Shown here one piece after another: positions 40,514 to 53,098 of a DNA stretch of 64,000 nt. Made by a program: the position numbers and the translations under genes. The DNA comes from Gracilibacillus lacisalsi DSM 19029 (GTDB lineage Bacteria > Bacillota > Bacilli > Bacillales > Amphibacillaceae): positions 1-64,000 of the forward strand of contig NZ_KB898682.1 of assembly GCF_000377765.1 (NCBI RefSeq), written 5' to 3'. The stretch's first letter is position 1; the number at the start of each line of letters is the position of its first letter. Under the pieces are notes generated by a model. The model saw only the letters and a list, made by a program, of their open reading frames with translations. It was not told the origin of the DNA and made no database searches.

Positions 40514-41155
40514 GTGGGTCAAAAAGTAAATCCAACTGGTCTTCGTGTCGGAGTTATCCGTGATTGGGAATCTAAGTGGTATGCAGGTAAAGATTACGCA
40601 GACCTTTTACATGAAGATATTAAAATTCGTGAATATATCGAAGGACGTTTAAAAGATGGTGCTGTATCTAAAGTTGAAATCGAAAGAGCAGCAAACCGTG
40701 TAAATATCTCTATTTCTACAGCTAAGCCAGGTATGGTAATTGGTAAAGGTGGTTCTGAGGTAGAAGCCCTACGTAAATCACTAAACCAACTAACTGGTAA
40801 AAGAGTACACATTAACATTGTCGAAGTGAAAAAAGCTGATTTAGATGCTAAATTAGTAGCAGAAAATATCGCTCGTCAATTAGAAAACCGTGTATCATTC
40901 CGTCGTGCACAGAAACAAACGATCCAACGCGCTATGCGTGCAGGTGCGAAAGGTATTCGTACACAAGTATCAGGTCGTCTTGGTGGTGCAGATATGGCGA
41001 GAGCTGAGAGCTATAGTGAAGGAACAGTTCCACTTCATACTTTGCGTGCAGATATCGATTATGGTACTGCAGAAGCAGACACAACTTACGGTAAACTAGG
41101 TGTTAAAGTATGGATTTATCGTGGAGAAGTCCTTCCAACCAAAAACAATAACTAA
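40514..41155 (+). CDS. rpsC: 30S ribosomal protein S3
   Basis: S3 (213 aa) helps form the mRNA entry channel. The GTG start ([20 protein letters not shown]) lies three bases after rplV. The KH domain GXXG loop is visible as [16 protein letters not shown], and the C-terminal domain holds [22 protein letters not shown] (in two pieces). Ends ILPTK-type tail with NNN. Confidence 0.97.
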   Translation: MGQKVNPTGLRVGVIRDWESKWYAGKDYADLLHEDIKIREYIEGRLKDGAVSKVEIERAANRVNISISTAKPGMVIGKGGSEVEALRKSLNQLTGKRVHINIVEVKKADLDAKLVAENIARQLENRVSFRRAQKQTIQRAMRAGAKGIRTQVSGRLGGADMARAESYSEGTVPLHTLRADIDYGTAEADTTYGKLGVKVWIYRGEVLPTKNNN

Positions 41156-41173
41156 GGAAGGGGGCAAAGCATT

Positions 41174-41608
41174 ATGTTAATGCCAAAACGTGTAAAACAT
41201 CGTAAGCAACATCGTGGTAATATGAAAGGTAAAGCGAAAGGCGGTACATCAGTAGCATTCGGTGAATACGGTCTTCAGGCTGTTGAAGCTGCATGGATTA
41301 CTAGCCGTCAAATCGAAGCAGCTCGTATAGCGATGACTCGTTATATGAAACGTGGTGGTAAAGTATGGATTAAAATTTTCCCAGATAAACCTTATACAGC
41401 TAAGCCTCTAGAGGTTCGTATGGGTTCTGGTAAAGGTGCTCCTGAAGGATGGGTAGCAGTAGTAAAACCTGGTAAGATAATGTTTGAGATTGCGGGTGTA
41501 TCGGAAGAGGTAGCACGTGAAGCACTTCGTCTTGCATCTCACAAATTACCAATCAAAACGAAATTCGTAAAACGAGAAGAAATTGGTGGTGAAATCAATG
41601 AAGGCTAA
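41174..41608 (+). CDS. rplP: 50S ribosomal protein L16
   Basis: L16 (144 aa) positions A-site tRNA. It starts [15 protein letters not shown] and has the conserved [20 protein letters not shown] and [20 protein letters not shown] segments. Its last codons overlap the start of rpmC. Confidence 0.98.
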   Translation: MLMPKRVKHRKQHRGNMKGKAKGGTSVAFGEYGLQAVEAAWITSRQIEAARIAMTRYMKRGGKVWIKIFPDKPYTAKPLEVRMGSGKGAPEGWVAVVKPGKIMFEIAGVSEEVAREALRLASHKLPIKTKFVKREEIGGEINEG

Positions 41609-41798
41609 TGAAATTAGAGAACTAACCACTGCCGAAATTGAACAAAAGATCAAGTCGTTAAAAGAAGAGCTTTTCAATTTGCGTTTCCAACTTGCAACAG
41701 GTCAGTTGGAAAACACAGCACGTCTACGCGAAGTACGTAAATCCATTGCACGTATGAAGACTGTTGTTCGTGAAAGAGAGCTAAGCGTAAATAACTGA
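41598..41798 (+). CDS. rpmC: 50S ribosomal protein L29
   Basis: L29 (66 aa) is a helical hairpin at the tunnel exit near L23. The ATG at 41598 ([14 protein letters not shown]) lies inside the last codons of rplP, so translation is probably coupled; the local ribosome binding site is weak. An in-frame upstream start at 41583 adds five residues absent from the family. Confidence 0.95.
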   Translation: MKANEIRELTTAEIEQKIKSLKEELFNLRFQLATGQLENTARLREVRKSIARMKTVVRERELSVNN

Positions 41799-41820
41799 TA
41801 ACAAAGGAGGTTAGCCTCAG

Positions 41821-42084
41821 ATGAGTGAGCGTAGTAATCGTAAAGTCTACACTGGACGTGTCGTATCTGACAAAATGGATAAGACAATCACTGTTTTAGT
41901 TGAGACATATAAATTTCACACTTTATATGGCAAACGTGTTAAATACTCTAAAAAATTCAAAGCACATGATGAAAACAACCAAGCAAAAATTGGCGATGTT
42001 GTACGCATCATGGAAACTAAGCCACAATCTAAGACAAAACGTTTCCGTCTAGTTGAAGTTGTGGAAGAAGCAGTAATTATTTAA
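41821..42084 (+). CDS. rpsQ: 30S ribosomal protein S17
   Basis: S17 (87 aa), an OB-fold primary binder of 16S rRNA. Recognised by [20 protein letters not shown] and [27 protein letters not shown] lies nine to fourteen bases upstream. Confidence 0.97.
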   Translation: MSERSNRKVYTGRVVSDKMDKTITVLVETYKFHTLYGKRVKYSKKFKAHDENNQAKIGDVVRIMETKPQSKTKRFRLVEVVEEAVII

Positions 42085-42127
42085 TTTAAGTTCGCTCGGA
42101 TAAGTTCCGAAGGGAGGGTACACGAAT

Positions 42128-42496
42128 ATGATCCAACAAGAATCTCGTTTAAAAGTAGCAGATAACTCTGGTGCTCGTGAAGTACAAGCGATTAAAGTAC
42201 TAGGTGGTTCTGGTCGCAAAACAGCGAACATTGGTGATGTAATTGTTTGCTCGGTAAAACAAGCAACACCAGGTGGCGTTGTTAAAAAAGGTGAAGTCGT
42301 AAAAGCAGTAATCGTACGTTCTAAGAGCGGAGTAAGACGTAAAGACGGTTCTTATATTCGATTTGATGAGAATGCAGCTGTCATCGTTCGTGATGACCAA
42401 AGTCCAAGAGGTACTCGTATTTTTGGACCAGTTGCACGTGAATTGCGTGATGCGAAATTCATGAAAATCGTATCTCTAGCTCCAGAAGTATTATAA
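42128..42496 (+). CDS. rplN: 50S ribosomal protein L14
   Basis: L14 (122 aa) is at the subunit interface and is the target of the silencing factor RsfS. It begins [19 protein letters not shown] and has [20 protein letters not shown] and the closing [20 protein letters not shown]. Confidence 0.98.
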   Translation: MIQQESRLKVADNSGAREVQAIKVLGGSGRKTANIGDVIVCSVKQATPGGVVKKGEVVKAVIVRSKSGVRRKDGSYIRFDENAAVIVRDDQSPRGTRIFGPVARELRDAKFMKIVSLAPEVL

Positions 42497-42535
42497 GCAC
42501 GTTACGGAAAAACCGTGTAAGGAGGTGCGGATAGC

Positions 42536-42847
42536 ATGCATGTCAAAAAAGGTGATAAAGTACAAGTAATTACAGGTAAAGATAAAGGAAAGCAGGGTAC
42601 TGTTTTAGCTGCATTTCCGAAAAAAGATCGTGTGCTTGTAGAAGGTGTTAATGTTGTGAAGAAACACGCTAAGCCTTCTCAGGAAAACCCACAAGGTGGT
42701 ATCTTGAATCAAGAAGCAGCGATTCATGTATCAAATGTATTGCCAGTAGACCCTAAATCTGGCGAACCAACTCGAGTTGGATATGAAGTACGTGATGGAA
42801 AGAAAGTTCGTATCGCTAAAAAATCTGGTGAATCTTTAGATAAATAG
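42536..42847 (+). CDS. rplX: 50S ribosomal protein L24
   Basis: L24 (103 aa) is an assembly initiator with an N-terminal KOW motif ([20 protein letters not shown]). The conserved [20 protein letters not shown] follows. AGGAGG site upstream. Confidence 0.97.
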   Translation: MHVKKGDKVQVITGKDKGKQGTVLAAFPKKDRVLVEGVNVVKKHAKPSQENPQGGILNQEAAIHVSNVLPVDPKSGEPTRVGYEVRDGKKVRIAKKSGESLDK

Positions 42848-42874
42848 TCTTAGCGATGAAAGGAGGTTTACGTG

Positions 42875-43414
42875 ATGAACACTTTAAAAGAAAAGTACAA
42901 TAATGAAATTGTTTCTTCATTAGTTGAGAAATTTAATTATGAATCCGTAATGGAAGTACCAAAGGTCGAAAAAATAGTTGTGAACATGGGTGTTGGTGAT
43001 GCCGTGCAAAACTCTAAGGCACTTGATGCTGCAGTAGAAGAATTGGCACAAATCACTGGTCAAAAACCTGTTGTAACAAAAGCGAAAAAATCAATCGCAG
43101 GCTTCCGTTTACGTGAAGGAATGCCAATCGGTGCGAAGGTAACATTGCGCGGAGAGCGTATGTATGACTTCCTTCAAAAGCTTATCGATGTATCACTACC
43201 ACGTGTACGTGACTTCCGTGGTATCTCTAAAAAAGCATTTGATGGCCGTGGTAACTACACTTTAGGTGTAAAAGAACAATTAATTTTCCCAGAAATTAAT
43301 TATGACCAAGTAAACAAAGTGAGAGGGATGGACGTTGTTATCGTAACAACAGCTGATTCTGACGAAGAAGCTGCGGAACTCTTAACACAACTTGGCATGC
43401 CTTTCCAAAAATAA
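42875..43414 (+). CDS. rplE: 50S ribosomal protein L5
   Basis: L5 (179 aa) binds 5S rRNA and the P-site tRNA elbow. GTG 42872 and ATG 42875 are both possible; ATG fits AGGAGG (42861-42866) at eight bases and gives the normal length. Motifs: [38 protein letters not shown] and [19 protein letters not shown]. Confidence 0.97.
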   Translation: MNTLKEKYNNEIVSSLVEKFNYESVMEVPKVEKIVVNMGVGDAVQNSKALDAAVEELAQITGQKPVVTKAKKSIAGFRLREGMPIGAKVTLRGERMYDFLQKLIDVSLPRVRDFRGISKKAFDGRGNYTLGVKEQLIFPEINYDQVNKVRGMDVVIVTTADSDEEAAELLTQLGMPFQK

Positions 43415-43431
43415 GCGAAAAGCTAAAATAA

Positions 43432-43629
<198 letters not shown>

Positions 43630-43659
43630 ATCCCCGATTAGGGAAGGAGGTAATGAGAA

Positions 43660-44058
43660 ATGGTTATGACAGATCCAATTGCAGATATGCTTACTCGTAT
43701 TCGTAACGCTAACATGGTTCGCCATGAAAAATTGGAGTTCCCAGCGTCGAATCTTAAGAAAGAAATTGCAGATATTTTAAAACGTGAAGGTTTTATCCGT
43801 GACTATGAGTATGTAGAGGATAACAAACAAGGAATCCTTCGTATCTTTTTGAAGTATGGTACAAACGAAGAGCGTGTAATTTCAGGTTTAAAGAAAATCA
43901 GTAAACCAGGTTTACGTGTTTATGCAAAAGCAGATGAACTGCCTAAAGTATTGAATGGTTTAGGTATTGCGATCGTTTCTACTTCAAAAGGGGTATTATC
44001 TGATAAAGAAGCACGTGCACAAGCAATCGGTGGCGAAGTGCTAGCATATATTTGGTAA
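43660..44058 (+). CDS. rpsH: 30S ribosomal protein S8
   Basis: S8 (132 aa) organises the central domain of 16S rRNA; in E. coli it represses the spc operon. Starts [18 protein letters not shown], nine bases after AAGGAGG, so ATG 43660 is preferred over 43666. The RNA-binding C-domain ends with ISTSKG-type motif [16 protein letters not shown] as read here from [14 protein letters not shown]. Confidence 0.97.
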   Translation: MVMTDPIADMLTRIRNANMVRHEKLEFPASNLKKEIADILKREGFIRDYEYVEDNKQGILRIFLKYGTNEERVISGLKKISKPGLRVYAKADELPKVLNGLGIAIVSTSKGVLSDKEARAQAIGGEVLAYIW

Positions 44059-44089
44059 GATATTCTTAGAGGACAGGAGGTGTAGTAGC

Positions 44090-44626
44090 ATGTCTCGTAT
44101 AGGTTTAAAACTTTTAGAGATTCCAGAAGGTGTGGAAATCAAAGTAAATGGAAATAACATTACTGTTAAAGGACCAAAAGGTGAATTGAGCCGTTCTTTC
44201 GACAGTGATATGAAAGTAAATATTGAGGATAATGTATTGACTGTTGAGCGTCCAAGTGACTCTAAACAACATAAAGCATTACATGGTACAACTCGAAGCC
44301 TAATCGGTAATATGGTGGAAGGTGTCCATAAAGGTTTCGAAAAAGCTCTTGAGATTCAAGGTGTAGGTTACCGTGCACAAAAACAAGGAAATAAACTTGT
44401 TGTTAATGCTGGTTATTCTCACCCAGTAGAATTGGAACCAATTGACGGTATCGACATTGAAGTTCCAGCTAATACAAAAGTAGTTGTAAAAGGTATCGAC
44501 AAAGAATTAGTTGGTGCAGTTGCAGCAAACATCCGCGCTATTCGCCCACCGGAACCTTATAAAGGTAAAGGTATCCGTTATGAAGGTGAATATGTACGTC
44601 GTAAAGAAGGTAAAACTGCTAAGTAA
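44090..44626 (+). CDS. rplF: 50S ribosomal protein L6
   Basis: L6 (178 aa) is near the factor-binding site. Two similar domains are seen, [14 protein letters not shown] and [20 protein letters not shown]. The conserved C-terminal signature is [20 protein letters not shown]. Confidence 0.97.
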   Translation: MSRIGLKLLEIPEGVEIKVNGNNITVKGPKGELSRSFDSDMKVNIEDNVLTVERPSDSKQHKALHGTTRSLIGNMVEGVHKGFEKALEIQGVGYRAQKQGNKLVVNAGYSHPVELEPIDGIDIEVPANTKVVVKGIDKELVGAVAANIRAIRPPEPYKGKGIRYEGEYVRRKEGKTAK

Positions 44627-44658
44627 GTTTAGGTAGCAAGCAGAAAGGAGTGACCTAG

Positions 44659-45021
44659 ATGATCACAAAGCCTGATAAAAATAGTGTACGTAAAAAAAGA
44701 CATCAGCGTATCCGTAAGAACCTATTCGGAACAGAGGAGCGCCCACGTCTAAACGTATTTCGTTCAAATAAACACATCTACGCACAACTAATTGATGATG
44801 TTAACAATGTAACATTAGTTAGTGCATCTACGGTAGATAATGAGTTAAACTTAGAAGCAACAGGAAATGCAGAAGCTGCAAAGCAAGTTGGCGAGCTTAT
44901 CGCAAAACGTGCAATCGATAAAGGATTGACAAATGTTGTTTTTGATCGTGGTGGATATTTATATCATGGTCGAGTTAAATCTCTAGCAGATGCTGCTCGT
45001 GAAGCAGGTCTTGAATTTTAA
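44659..45021 (+). CDS. rplR: 50S ribosomal protein L18
   Basis: L18 (120 aa) binds 5S rRNA with L5. Recognised by [34 protein letters not shown] and [27 protein letters not shown] precedes the ATG. Confidence 0.97.
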   Translation: MITKPDKNSVRKKRHQRIRKNLFGTEERPRLNVFRSNKHIYAQLIDDVNNVTLVSASTVDNELNLEATGNAEAAKQVGELIAKRAIDKGLTNVVFDRGGYLYHGRVKSLADAAREAGLEF

Positions 45022-45039
45022 TCAAAAAAGGAGGGACAT

Positions 45040-45546
45040 ATGTTGCGTACTAACATCGACCCAAACAAATTAGATTTAGAAGAACGCGTTGTAACAATTA
45101 ACCGTGTAGCAAAAGTTGTAAAAGGTGGACGTCGTTTTCGTTTTGCTGCATTGGTAGTAGTTGGAGATAAAAATGGTCATGTAGGATTCGGTACTGGTAA
45201 AGCACAAGAGGTACCAGATGCTATTAAAAAAGCAATTGATGATGCAAAGAAAAACTTAGTCAATGTACCGATCGTTGGTACTACGATTCCACACGAAATT
45301 CACGGACAATTCGGAGCTGGTAACATCTTAATGAAACCAGCTGTTGAAGGTACCGGAGTTATCGCAGGTGGACCTGTACGTGCCGTATTAGAACTAGCTG
45401 GTGTAGGTGATATTCTTTCTAAATCACTAGGTTCTAACACACCAATTAACATGGTTCGTGCAACAATCAATGGACTTAGCGAATTAAAACGTGCTGAAGA
45501 AGTAGCAAAACTTCGTGGCAAGTCTGTAGAAGAATTGTTAGGATAA
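45040..45546 (+). CDS. rpsE: 30S ribosomal protein S5
   Basis: S5 (168 aa) acts in decoding fidelity and mRNA unwinding. The dsRBD-like N-domain ([20 protein letters not shown]) includes the loop where spectinomycin resistance arises, here wild type. The C-domain has [18 protein letters not shown]. Start ATG-TTG at 45040 after AGGAGGG. Confidence 0.97.
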   Translation: MLRTNIDPNKLDLEERVVTINRVAKVVKGGRRFRFAALVVVGDKNGHVGFGTGKAQEVPDAIKKAIDDAKKNLVNVPIVGTTIPHEIHGQFGAGNILMKPAVEGTGVIAGGPVRAVLELAGVGDILSKSLGSNTPINMVRATINGLSELKRAEEVAKLRGKSVEELLG

Positions 45547-45559
45547 GGAGGGAAACGAA

Positions 45560-45742
45560 ATGTCTAATCAATTAGAAATTACCCTCAAACGCAGTGTCAT
45601 CGGTAGATCAGAAGTACAAAAAGCTACTGTTCAAACACTAGGTCTTAGAAAGATTCATCAGTCAGTAGTCCGTGAAGATACTCCTGTCGTGCGAGGCATG
45701 ATTAACAAAGTATCACATTTAGTTGACGTGAAAGAAGTTTAA
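45560..45742 (+). CDS. rpmD: 50S ribosomal protein L30
   Basis: L30 (60 aa), recognised by [20 protein letters not shown] and [20 protein letters not shown]. It follows rpsE by 13 bases with AAGGAGGG. Confidence 0.96.
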   Translation: MSNQLEITLKRSVIGRSEVQKATVQTLGLRKIHQSVVREDTPVVRGMINKVSHLVDVKEV

Positions 45743-45772
45743 TAAAAATTGTTGTAAAGAGGAGGTGCTCGC

Positions 45773-46209
45773 ATGAAACTTCATGAATTAAAACCATCAC
45801 AAGCGAAGAAACAACGCAATCGCGTTGGTCGCGGTATGTCATCAGGTAATGGTAAAACATCTGGACGTGGTCACAAAGGTCAAAAGGCACGTTCTGGCGG
45901 AGGTGTACGTCCAGGATTTGAAGGTGGACAAATGCCACTATTCCAACGTTTACCGAAGCGAGGTTTTACAAACATCAACCGTAAAGATTTCGCAATTGTT
46001 AACCTTGAAACATTGAATAATTTTGACGAAGGTACCGAAGTGACACCTGAGCTTTTACTTGAGACTGGTACCATTAGTAAGGTCAAATCTGGTGTTAAGA
46101 TTCTTGGAAACGGCAAGTTAGAAAAGAAATTAACCGTAAAAGCTCATAAGTTTTCTGCTTCAGCTAAAGATGCAATTGAAGCAGCGGGCGGTCAAACTGA
46201 GGTGATTTA

Positions 46210-46210
<1 letters not shown>
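45773..46210 (+). CDS. rplO: 50S ribosomal protein L15
   Basis: L15 (145 aa) is a late-assembly 50S protein with a long Gly/Arg-rich N-terminal extension ([20 protein letters not shown], then [20 protein letters not shown]). The globular C-domain ends [20 protein letters not shown]. The stop overlaps the secY start by one base. Confidence 0.97.
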
Positions 46211-48199
<1,989 letters not shown>

Positions 48200-48216
48200 T
48201 TAAATGTCGCCAAAGT

Positions 48217-48225
48217 TGGTATAAT
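48217..48225 (+). promoter_or_regulatory. Extended -10 promoter element after adk
   Basis: TGGTATAAT, a TGN extended -10, between adk and the KOW gene. No strong -35. It could drive the KOW-infA-rpmJ-rpsM-rpsK-rpoA-rplQ segment separately. Confidence 0.55.
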
Positions 48226-48279
48226 GTTACTAACAATGAAAATAGGTATAACGTAAAACCTAAATGAAGGTGATGATGG

Positions 48280-48615
48280 TTGAGCGAGACGGAGAGTTAT
48301 CCGGAATTAGGTCAGGTTGTTCAAATCCTACAGGGACGCGAAGCAGGTCAGTTTGCAATTGTAATTGGAAAAGTAGACAGTCGTTTTGTGTTGTTGGCAG
48401 ATGGAGATAAACGCAAATATGATCGACCAAAGAAGAAGAATGTTCATCATGTTGCGTACACAAGCTTTATATCTCCTGAAGTTCAAAGAAGCCTTCTCGA
48501 AACAGGGCGCGTAACCAATGGTAAATTGCGTTATGCTATTAATAAATTTGTCGAAGAAATGGAGACAGATTTGAAGAAGGGAGATCAACTCGATGGCGAA
48601 AGACGATGCAATTGA
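48280..48615 (+). CDS. KOW-domain RNA-binding protein (L14e/L27e-like)
   Basis: A 111-aa protein with an N-terminal KOW-type motif ([20 protein letters not shown]) followed by [20 protein letters not shown] and a helical tail ([20 protein letters not shown]). Bacillar orthologues sit between map and infA and are annotated as L14e/L6e/L27e-like; function is unproven, with RNA or ribosome binding the usual inference. The start is TTG at 48280 after AAGGTGATG. Its end overlaps infA by 23 bases, implying coupled translation. Confidence 0.85.
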   Translation: MSETESYPELGQVVQILQGREAGQFAIVIGKVDSRFVLLADGDKRKYDRPKKKNVHHVAYTSFISPEVQRSLLETGRVTNGKLRYAINKFVEEMETDLKKGDQLDGERRCN

Positions 48616-48811
48616 AGTCGAAGGTACGGTAATTGATACATTACCGAATGCAATGTTTAAAGTAGAATTAGAGAATGGTCACACCGTGTTAGCACATGTC
48701 TCTGGTAAAATCAGAATGCACTTTATTCGAATTTTACCTGGTGACAAAGTAACGGTTGAACTTTCTCCATATGATTTAACAAGAGGTCGTATTACGTACC
48801 GTTATAAATAA
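48593..48811 (+). CDS. infA: Translation initiation factor IF-1
   Basis: IF-1 (72 aa) occupies the A-site of 30S during initiation. The OB fold is read from [20 protein letters not shown] and [20 protein letters not shown]. The ribosome binding site GGGAG lies inside the preceding gene. Confidence 0.98.
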   Translation: MAKDDAIEVEGTVIDTLPNAMFKVELENGHTVLAHVSGKIRMHFIRILPGDKVTVELSPYDLTRGRITYRYK

Positions 48812-48955
<144 letters not shown>

Positions 48956-48972
48956 GGAGGTGTAATCACTCT

Positions 48973-49338
48973 ATGGCACGTATTGCTGGTGTAGATGTTC
49001 CGCGTGATAAGCGCGTAGTGATTGCTTTAACCTATATTTACGGTATTGGAAAAACAACTGCTAAGAAAGTATTGGAAGAAGCTGGTGTTAACGAGGACAC
49101 TCGTGTTCGTGATTTAACAGAAGAAGAATTAGGTCAAATTCGTCAAACAATTGACAGCTATACTGTAGAAGGTGATCTTCGTCGTGAAGTATCTTTAAAC
49201 ATTAAGCGTCTAATTGAAATTGGTTCCTATCGTGGTGTACGTCATCGCCGTGGTTTACCTGTTCGAGGACAAAAAACGAAAAACAACTCACGTACTCGTA
49301 AAGGTCCTAGAAAAACAATGGCTAACAAAAAGAAATAA
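48973..49338 (+). CDS. rpsM: 30S ribosomal protein S13
   Basis: S13 (121 aa) bridges the subunits at the head. Recognised by [20 protein letters not shown] and the tail [15 protein letters not shown] with [13 protein letters not shown]. The ribosome binding site AAGGAGGTG is about 12 bases from the ATG, a little longer than usual. Confidence 0.98.
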   Translation: MARIAGVDVPRDKRVVIALTYIYGIGKTTAKKVLEEAGVNEDTRVRDLTEEELGQIRQTIDSYTVEGDLRREVSLNIKRLIEIGSYRGVRHRRGLPVRGQKTKNNSRTRKGPRKTMANKKK

Positions 49339-49361
49339 GATAAAAGGAGGTTTGCTTACTT

Positions 49362-49751
49362 ATGGCTCGTAAAACAAATACACGTAAACGTCGTGTGAAA
49401 AAGAATATAGACACGGGTATTGCACATATTCGTTCTACATTCAATAACACAATCGTAACGATTACTGATGTTCAAGGAAATGCGGTTAGCTGGAGCAGCG
49501 CAGGAGCGTTAGGTTTCAAAGGTTCTCGTAAATCTACTCCTTTCGCAGCGCAAATGGCTGCTGAAGCTGCAGCAAAAGCGGCTCAGGATCATGGTGTAAA
49601 ATCTTTAGAGGTTACAGTGAAAGGACCTGGTGCTGGACGTGAAGCAGCAATCCGTTCACTTCAAGCAGCAGGTATTGAAGTAACTGCCATTCGTGATGTA
49701 ACACCAGTTCCTCACAATGGTTGTCGCCCGCCAAAACGTCGTCGAGTATAA
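49362..49751 (+). CDS. rpsK: 30S ribosomal protein S11
   Basis: S11 (129 aa) lines the mRNA path on the 30S platform. Recognised by [40 protein letters not shown] and the C-terminal [18 protein letters not shown]. Confidence 0.98.
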   Translation: MARKTNTRKRRVKKNIDTGIAHIRSTFNNTIVTITDVQGNAVSWSSAGALGFKGSRKSTPFAAQMAAEAAAKAAQDHGVKSLEVTVKGPGAGREAAIRSLQAAGIEVTAIRDVTPVPHNGCRPPKRRRV

Positions 49752-49901
49752 TTACAGTATATTATTTGTTAATCTGTCTATAATGGTTTATGATAGCTTA
49801 ATAAAGTTTTTTTGATGTTTATTAATGACACCATTGCTTTCGACAGACACAAAATCACAATTGCATAGTGCAGAAACGGGAACTGCCTACCTGGGGAATT
49901 T

Positions 49902-49924
49902 CGGTTAGACCCTGAGTCTAACCG
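49902..49924 (+). other. Hairpin upstream of rpoA
   Basis: CGGTTAGAC (49902-49910), loop CCTGA, GTCTAACCG (49916-49924). The stem can extend by six more A-T, G-T and T-G pairs on the outer side. It lies about 20 bases before the rpoA ribosome binding site in a 205-base gap. No T-run follows directly. Confidence 0.65.
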
Positions 49925-49956
49925 GGGTTTCGACGTTTTAGAGGAGGGTTTAATAG

Positions 49957-50901
49957 ATGATCGAAATTGAAAAACCAAAAATAGAAACAGTAGAAATCAG
50001 TGATGATGCTACTTATGGCAAATTCGTTGTAGAACCACTAGAGCGTGGATATGGTACTACACTTGGTAACTCCTTGCGTCGTATCCTATTATCTTCACTT
50101 CCTGGCGCTGCTGTTACATCTGTTCAAATGGATGGAGCCTTACATGAGTTCTCTACGGTTGAAGGTGTTGTCGAAGATGTGACAACTATTATCTTAAACT
50201 TAAAGAAACTAGCTCTTAAAATCTATTCAGATGAAGAGAAAACTCTTGAAGTAGATGTGCAGGGAGAAGGGAAAGTTACGGCTGCGGATATCATTTTTGA
50301 TAGTGATGTCGAAATTTTAAATCCGGATCTTCATATTGCTACGGTTGGTAGTAATGGCCATTTAAAAATGAAAATTTCAGCTCAAAGCGGTCGAGGATAC
50401 CGCCCAGCTGACTCTAATAACCATGAGGATCGTCCGATTGGTGTTATTCCAGTGGACTCTATCTTCACTCCAGTTTCAAAAGTAACCTATCAAGTAGAAA
50501 ATACCCGTGTTGGTGAAGATGCCAATTATGATAAGCTTACTTTTGATGTGTTAACAGATGGAAGTATTCGTCCTGAAGAAGCAGTTTCTTTAGGAGCTAA
50601 AATCTTCACGGAACATATGAATATTTTTGTTGGTTTAACAGATGAAGCGAAGAACGCTGAAATTATGATCGAAAAAGAAGAAGACCAAAAAGAAAAAGTT
50701 CTTGAAATGACAATCGAAGAGCTTGATTTATCTGTAAGGTCTTATAACTGCTTGAAACGAGCAGGAATTAATACTGTACAGGAATTAGCTCATAAGTCAG
50801 AAGAAGATATGATGAAGGTACGAAACTTAGGTCGTAAATCACTAGAAGAAGTGAAGCATAAATTAGAAGATCTAGGTCTCGGACTACGAAACGAAGATTA
50901 A
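49957..50901 (+). CDS. rpoA: RNA polymerase alpha subunit RpoA
   Basis: Alpha (314 aa) dimerises to nucleate polymerase assembly. The N-domain has [21 protein letters not shown] linker of acidic and basic residues around 225-240 precedes the C-terminal DNA- and activator-binding domain ([40 protein letters not shown]). A hairpin-bearing gap precedes it. Confidence 0.98.
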   Translation: MIEIEKPKIETVEISDDATYGKFVVEPLERGYGTTLGNSLRRILLSSLPGAAVTSVQMDGALHEFSTVEGVVEDVTTIILNLKKLALKIYSDEEKTLEVDVQGEGKVTAADIIFDSDVEILNPDLHIATVGSNGHLKMKISAQSGRGYRPADSNNHEDRPIGVIPVDSIFTPVSKVTYQVENTRVGEDANYDKLTFDVLTDGSIRPEEAVSLGAKIFTEHMNIFVGLTDEAKNAEIMIEKEEDQKEKVLEMTIEELDLSVRSYNCLKRAGINTVQELAHKSEEDMMKVRNLGRKSLEEVKHKLEDLGLGLRNED

Positions 50902-50944
50902 TCACGACACCTTTTAGAGATTTCGAACGAAGGAGGGATATTCC

Positions 50945-51298
50945 ATGGCTAGAAAATTAGGACGTACAACAGATCAACGTATGGCTTTGCTTCGAGGTTT
51001 AGCAACGGATCTTATTATCCATGAACGTTTAGAAACAACAGAAGCAAAGGCTAAAGAACTACGCTCGGTTGTTGACAAAATGATTACACTTGGTAAGCGC
51101 GGTGACCTTCACGCACGTCGTCAAGCTGCATCTTTCTTATACAATGCTGAAGCGAACGAAAACGAAGATGCTGTACAAAAGCTTTTCAACGACATTGCAG
51201 GTCGCTACGAAGATCGCCAAGGTGGATATACAAGAGTGCTTAAATTAGGACCTCGTCGCGGTGACGGAGCTGAAATGGCAGTAATCGAGTTAGTATAA
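50945..51298 (+). CDS. rplQ: 50S ribosomal protein L17
   Basis: L17 (117 aa), recognised by [20 protein letters not shown] and a C-terminal [20 protein letters not shown]. Last gene of the alpha cluster; followed by a terminator rather than directly by ecfA1. Confidence 0.97.
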   Translation: MARKLGRTTDQRMALLRGLATDLIIHERLETTEAKAKELRSVVDKMITLGKRGDLHARRQAASFLYNAEANENEDAVQKLFNDIAGRYEDRQGGYTRVLKLGPRRGDGAEMAVIELV

Positions 51299-51318
51299 TT
51301 CCATAGCAAAGCAAGGCA

Positions 51319-51368
51319 AGGGCAGGAGCAAATCTCTTTAAGAGGTGCATCCAAGCCCTTTTTTTGTT
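51319..51368 (+). terminator. Intrinsic terminator after rplQ
   Basis: AGGGC (51319-51323) pairs with GCCCT (51355-51359). Inner GGAGCA/TGCATCC and CTCT/AGAG pairings lengthen the stem, and a T-run follows. Confidence 0.85.
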
Positions 51369-51579
51369 GTTCTAAAAGAATGGCGCGCACTTTACATATA
51401 GTACGAAAGCAGTTGACGGACATTTGCTCCGCTATTTGTGACAACAATACCCTTTTTATTATGGTGGTGGACATCTATTCCACTAGTTATCTTCTCTGCT
51501 TTAGGAATAGAAGAAGACTTTGGTTTTTCTATCCCAATTTTGTTACTATTTACTCATTTTAATGGAGTCTGAAACGTTT
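51369..51579. other. Spacer between rplQ and the VWA lipoprotein gene
   Basis: No gene is visible. It contains TTGACGGACATTTGCTCC followed by GCTATTTGTGACAAC (51413-51447), which looks like a short dispersed intergenic repeat of bacilli, and a hairpin GGAATAGAA / TTCTATCCC near 51505-51535. Confidence 0.35.
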
Positions 51580-51608
51580 TTGTTCATTTAGACGTTATAG
51601 TCTATAAA
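51580..51608 (+). promoter_or_regulatory. Promoter of the VWA lipoprotein gene
   Basis: TTGTTC (51580-51585), 17-base spacer, TATAAA (51603-51608). Confidence 0.6.
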
Positions 51609-51629
51609 AGGGCTAAGGAAGTGAGTTAG

Positions 51630-53060
51630 ATGAGAAAGTATATAATGTTGTTATTATTAGTCGTTATTACCATTGGATGTAGTAATGAGGCTGCTAAGCA
51701 ATCAGAGGAAGTGGAAGAAGAAAGTAAGAAAGAACAAGTAAATAAAGATGAAGAGAACACAGATCAAAGTGACGAGGTTTCCAGCACTCTTTCAGAAATA
51801 TCTATTTCTAGTGAACCAGAGGTTATCAAGCAATTATCAGCAGGGCAATTAACGGAAGACCTCAGTTATGAAGAAGAAACAGAGGGTGTGTTATGGGGTA
51901 TTGATGATTTAGATCAGGGTTCTCTAGAAGAATTAAAGGATGCGATACAATCTGATCTAACAGAGACCGATGATCCAAAAACATTCCTAAAGGCGCTGAT
52001 TTACTATGCTGGATCTCCATATCATAGCCAATTGTTATCTGAATTAGAAGACTATCACCCTAACTATCAAAAACCATTATTACCACGACCAGAAACGGTG
52101 GAAGGCGAGGAAAATGAAGCAAGTGATTACGCTTATATTTTATTGGATGCGAGCTCTAGTATGTTACTGGAAGCTGAAGATGATTCCAAACAACGAATGG
52201 CTATTGCCAAAGATGCGGTTGAGAGTTTTGCCAAAACAATTGGTGAGTCTAGTGACGTATCATTAGTAGCTTTTGGACATAAAGGAGATGATAGCGATTC
52301 GGGTAAAGAAAAATCCTGTTCTGGAATCGAAGAGGTTTACCCTTTAGGAAGTTTTGAAGGTGAGAAGTTTCATGAGGCTGTTTCATCTGTTGAGGCAAAG
52401 GGATGGACACCGTTGGCAGCAGCAATTGAGGAAGTTATGGAATTAAGTGCTGAACAAGGTGGAAATGTTACCGTCTATATTGTTAGTGATGGAGTAGAGA
52501 CTTGTGATGGAGACCCGGTAAAAGCTGCCGAGAACTTTGTGAAAAATAGCGATGATCAGGGAACGGTGAATATAATCGGTTTCCAAGTCGATCAGGAGGC
52601 AGAGGAACAGTTGACCGCGGTAGCGGAAGCAGGCCAGGGAGAATACTACGCCGCCAATAATAGTGAGGAATTACAATCCACGATTGAATACGAATGGCTG
52701 CCTTCCATGACAGAATTAGCTTGGGCACCGGTAAACTTAGCACCAGTTGCTTGGGAGATCATGCGAAAACAAGAAGAAGTTAATGAGATAAGCAGTGATT
52801 GGTCAGCTGTTATTTCACGAGAGGACCATCGTTTTCGCTCTGTTGTAAGTTTGTTAGAGGAAGAAGAATGGATACCAGAAGAAAAAGTAACCCAATTGGA
52901 AGAGATCATGGATGAGCGTAAACAAGCGCTTGAAGATTTAAACGCTACAATACGAGATGAAAAGAAAACACTAGTAGATACCGAAGCAAAAGAAATTAAA
53001 GAAGAAGTAGAAGAATGGGTTGAGGAAATGCGCGAATTAAGAGAAGCGTCTTCTTCATAA
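51630..53060 (+). CDS. Secreted VWA-domain lipoprotein
   Basis: A 476-aa lipoprotein. The signal peptide ends at a lipobox ITIGC (Cys17), followed by a long acidic low-complexity stretch (EEVEEESKKEQVNKDEENTD). A von Willebrand A domain starts near residue 167, with the metal-site motif LLDASSSM (D-x-S-x-S) and later VSDGVETCDGD. A C-terminal charged helical region (about 390-470) is predicted to be coiled-coil. It resembles extracytoplasmic VWA proteins of bacilli such as YwmC/YwmD; the ligand is unknown. It has its own promoter and terminator and splits the usual rplQ-ecfA1 junction. Confidence 0.85.
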   Translation: MRKYIMLLLLVVITIGCSNEAAKQSEEVEEESKKEQVNKDEENTDQSDEVSSTLSEISISSEPEVIKQLSAGQLTEDLSYEEETEGVLWGIDDLDQGSLEELKDAIQSDLTETDDPKTFLKALIYYAGSPYHSQLLSELEDYHPNYQKPLLPRPETVEGEENEASDYAYILLDASSSMLLEAEDDSKQRMAIAKDAVESFAKTIGESSDVSLVAFGHKGDDSDSGKEKSCSGIEEVYPLGSFEGEKFHEAVSSVEAKGWTPLAAAIEEVMELSAEQGGNVTVYIVSDGVETCDGDPVKAAENFVKNSDDQGTVNIIGFQVDQEAEEQLTAVAEAGQGEYYAANNSEELQSTIEYEWLPSMTELAWAPVNLAPVAWEIMRKQEEVNEISSDWSAVISREDHRFRSVVSLLEEEEWIPEEKVTQLEEIMDERKQALEDLNATIRDEKKTLVDTEAKEIKEEVEEWVEEMRELREASSS

Positions 53061-53067
53061 TAGAGGA

Positions 53068-53098
53068 AAAGGAGCTGGCATATGTCAGCTCCTTTTAA
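53068..53098 (+). terminator. Intrinsic terminator after the VWA gene
   Basis: AAAAGGAGCTG, loop GCATATGT, CAGCTCCTTTT: 11-bp stem ending in T residues. Confidence 0.88.
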
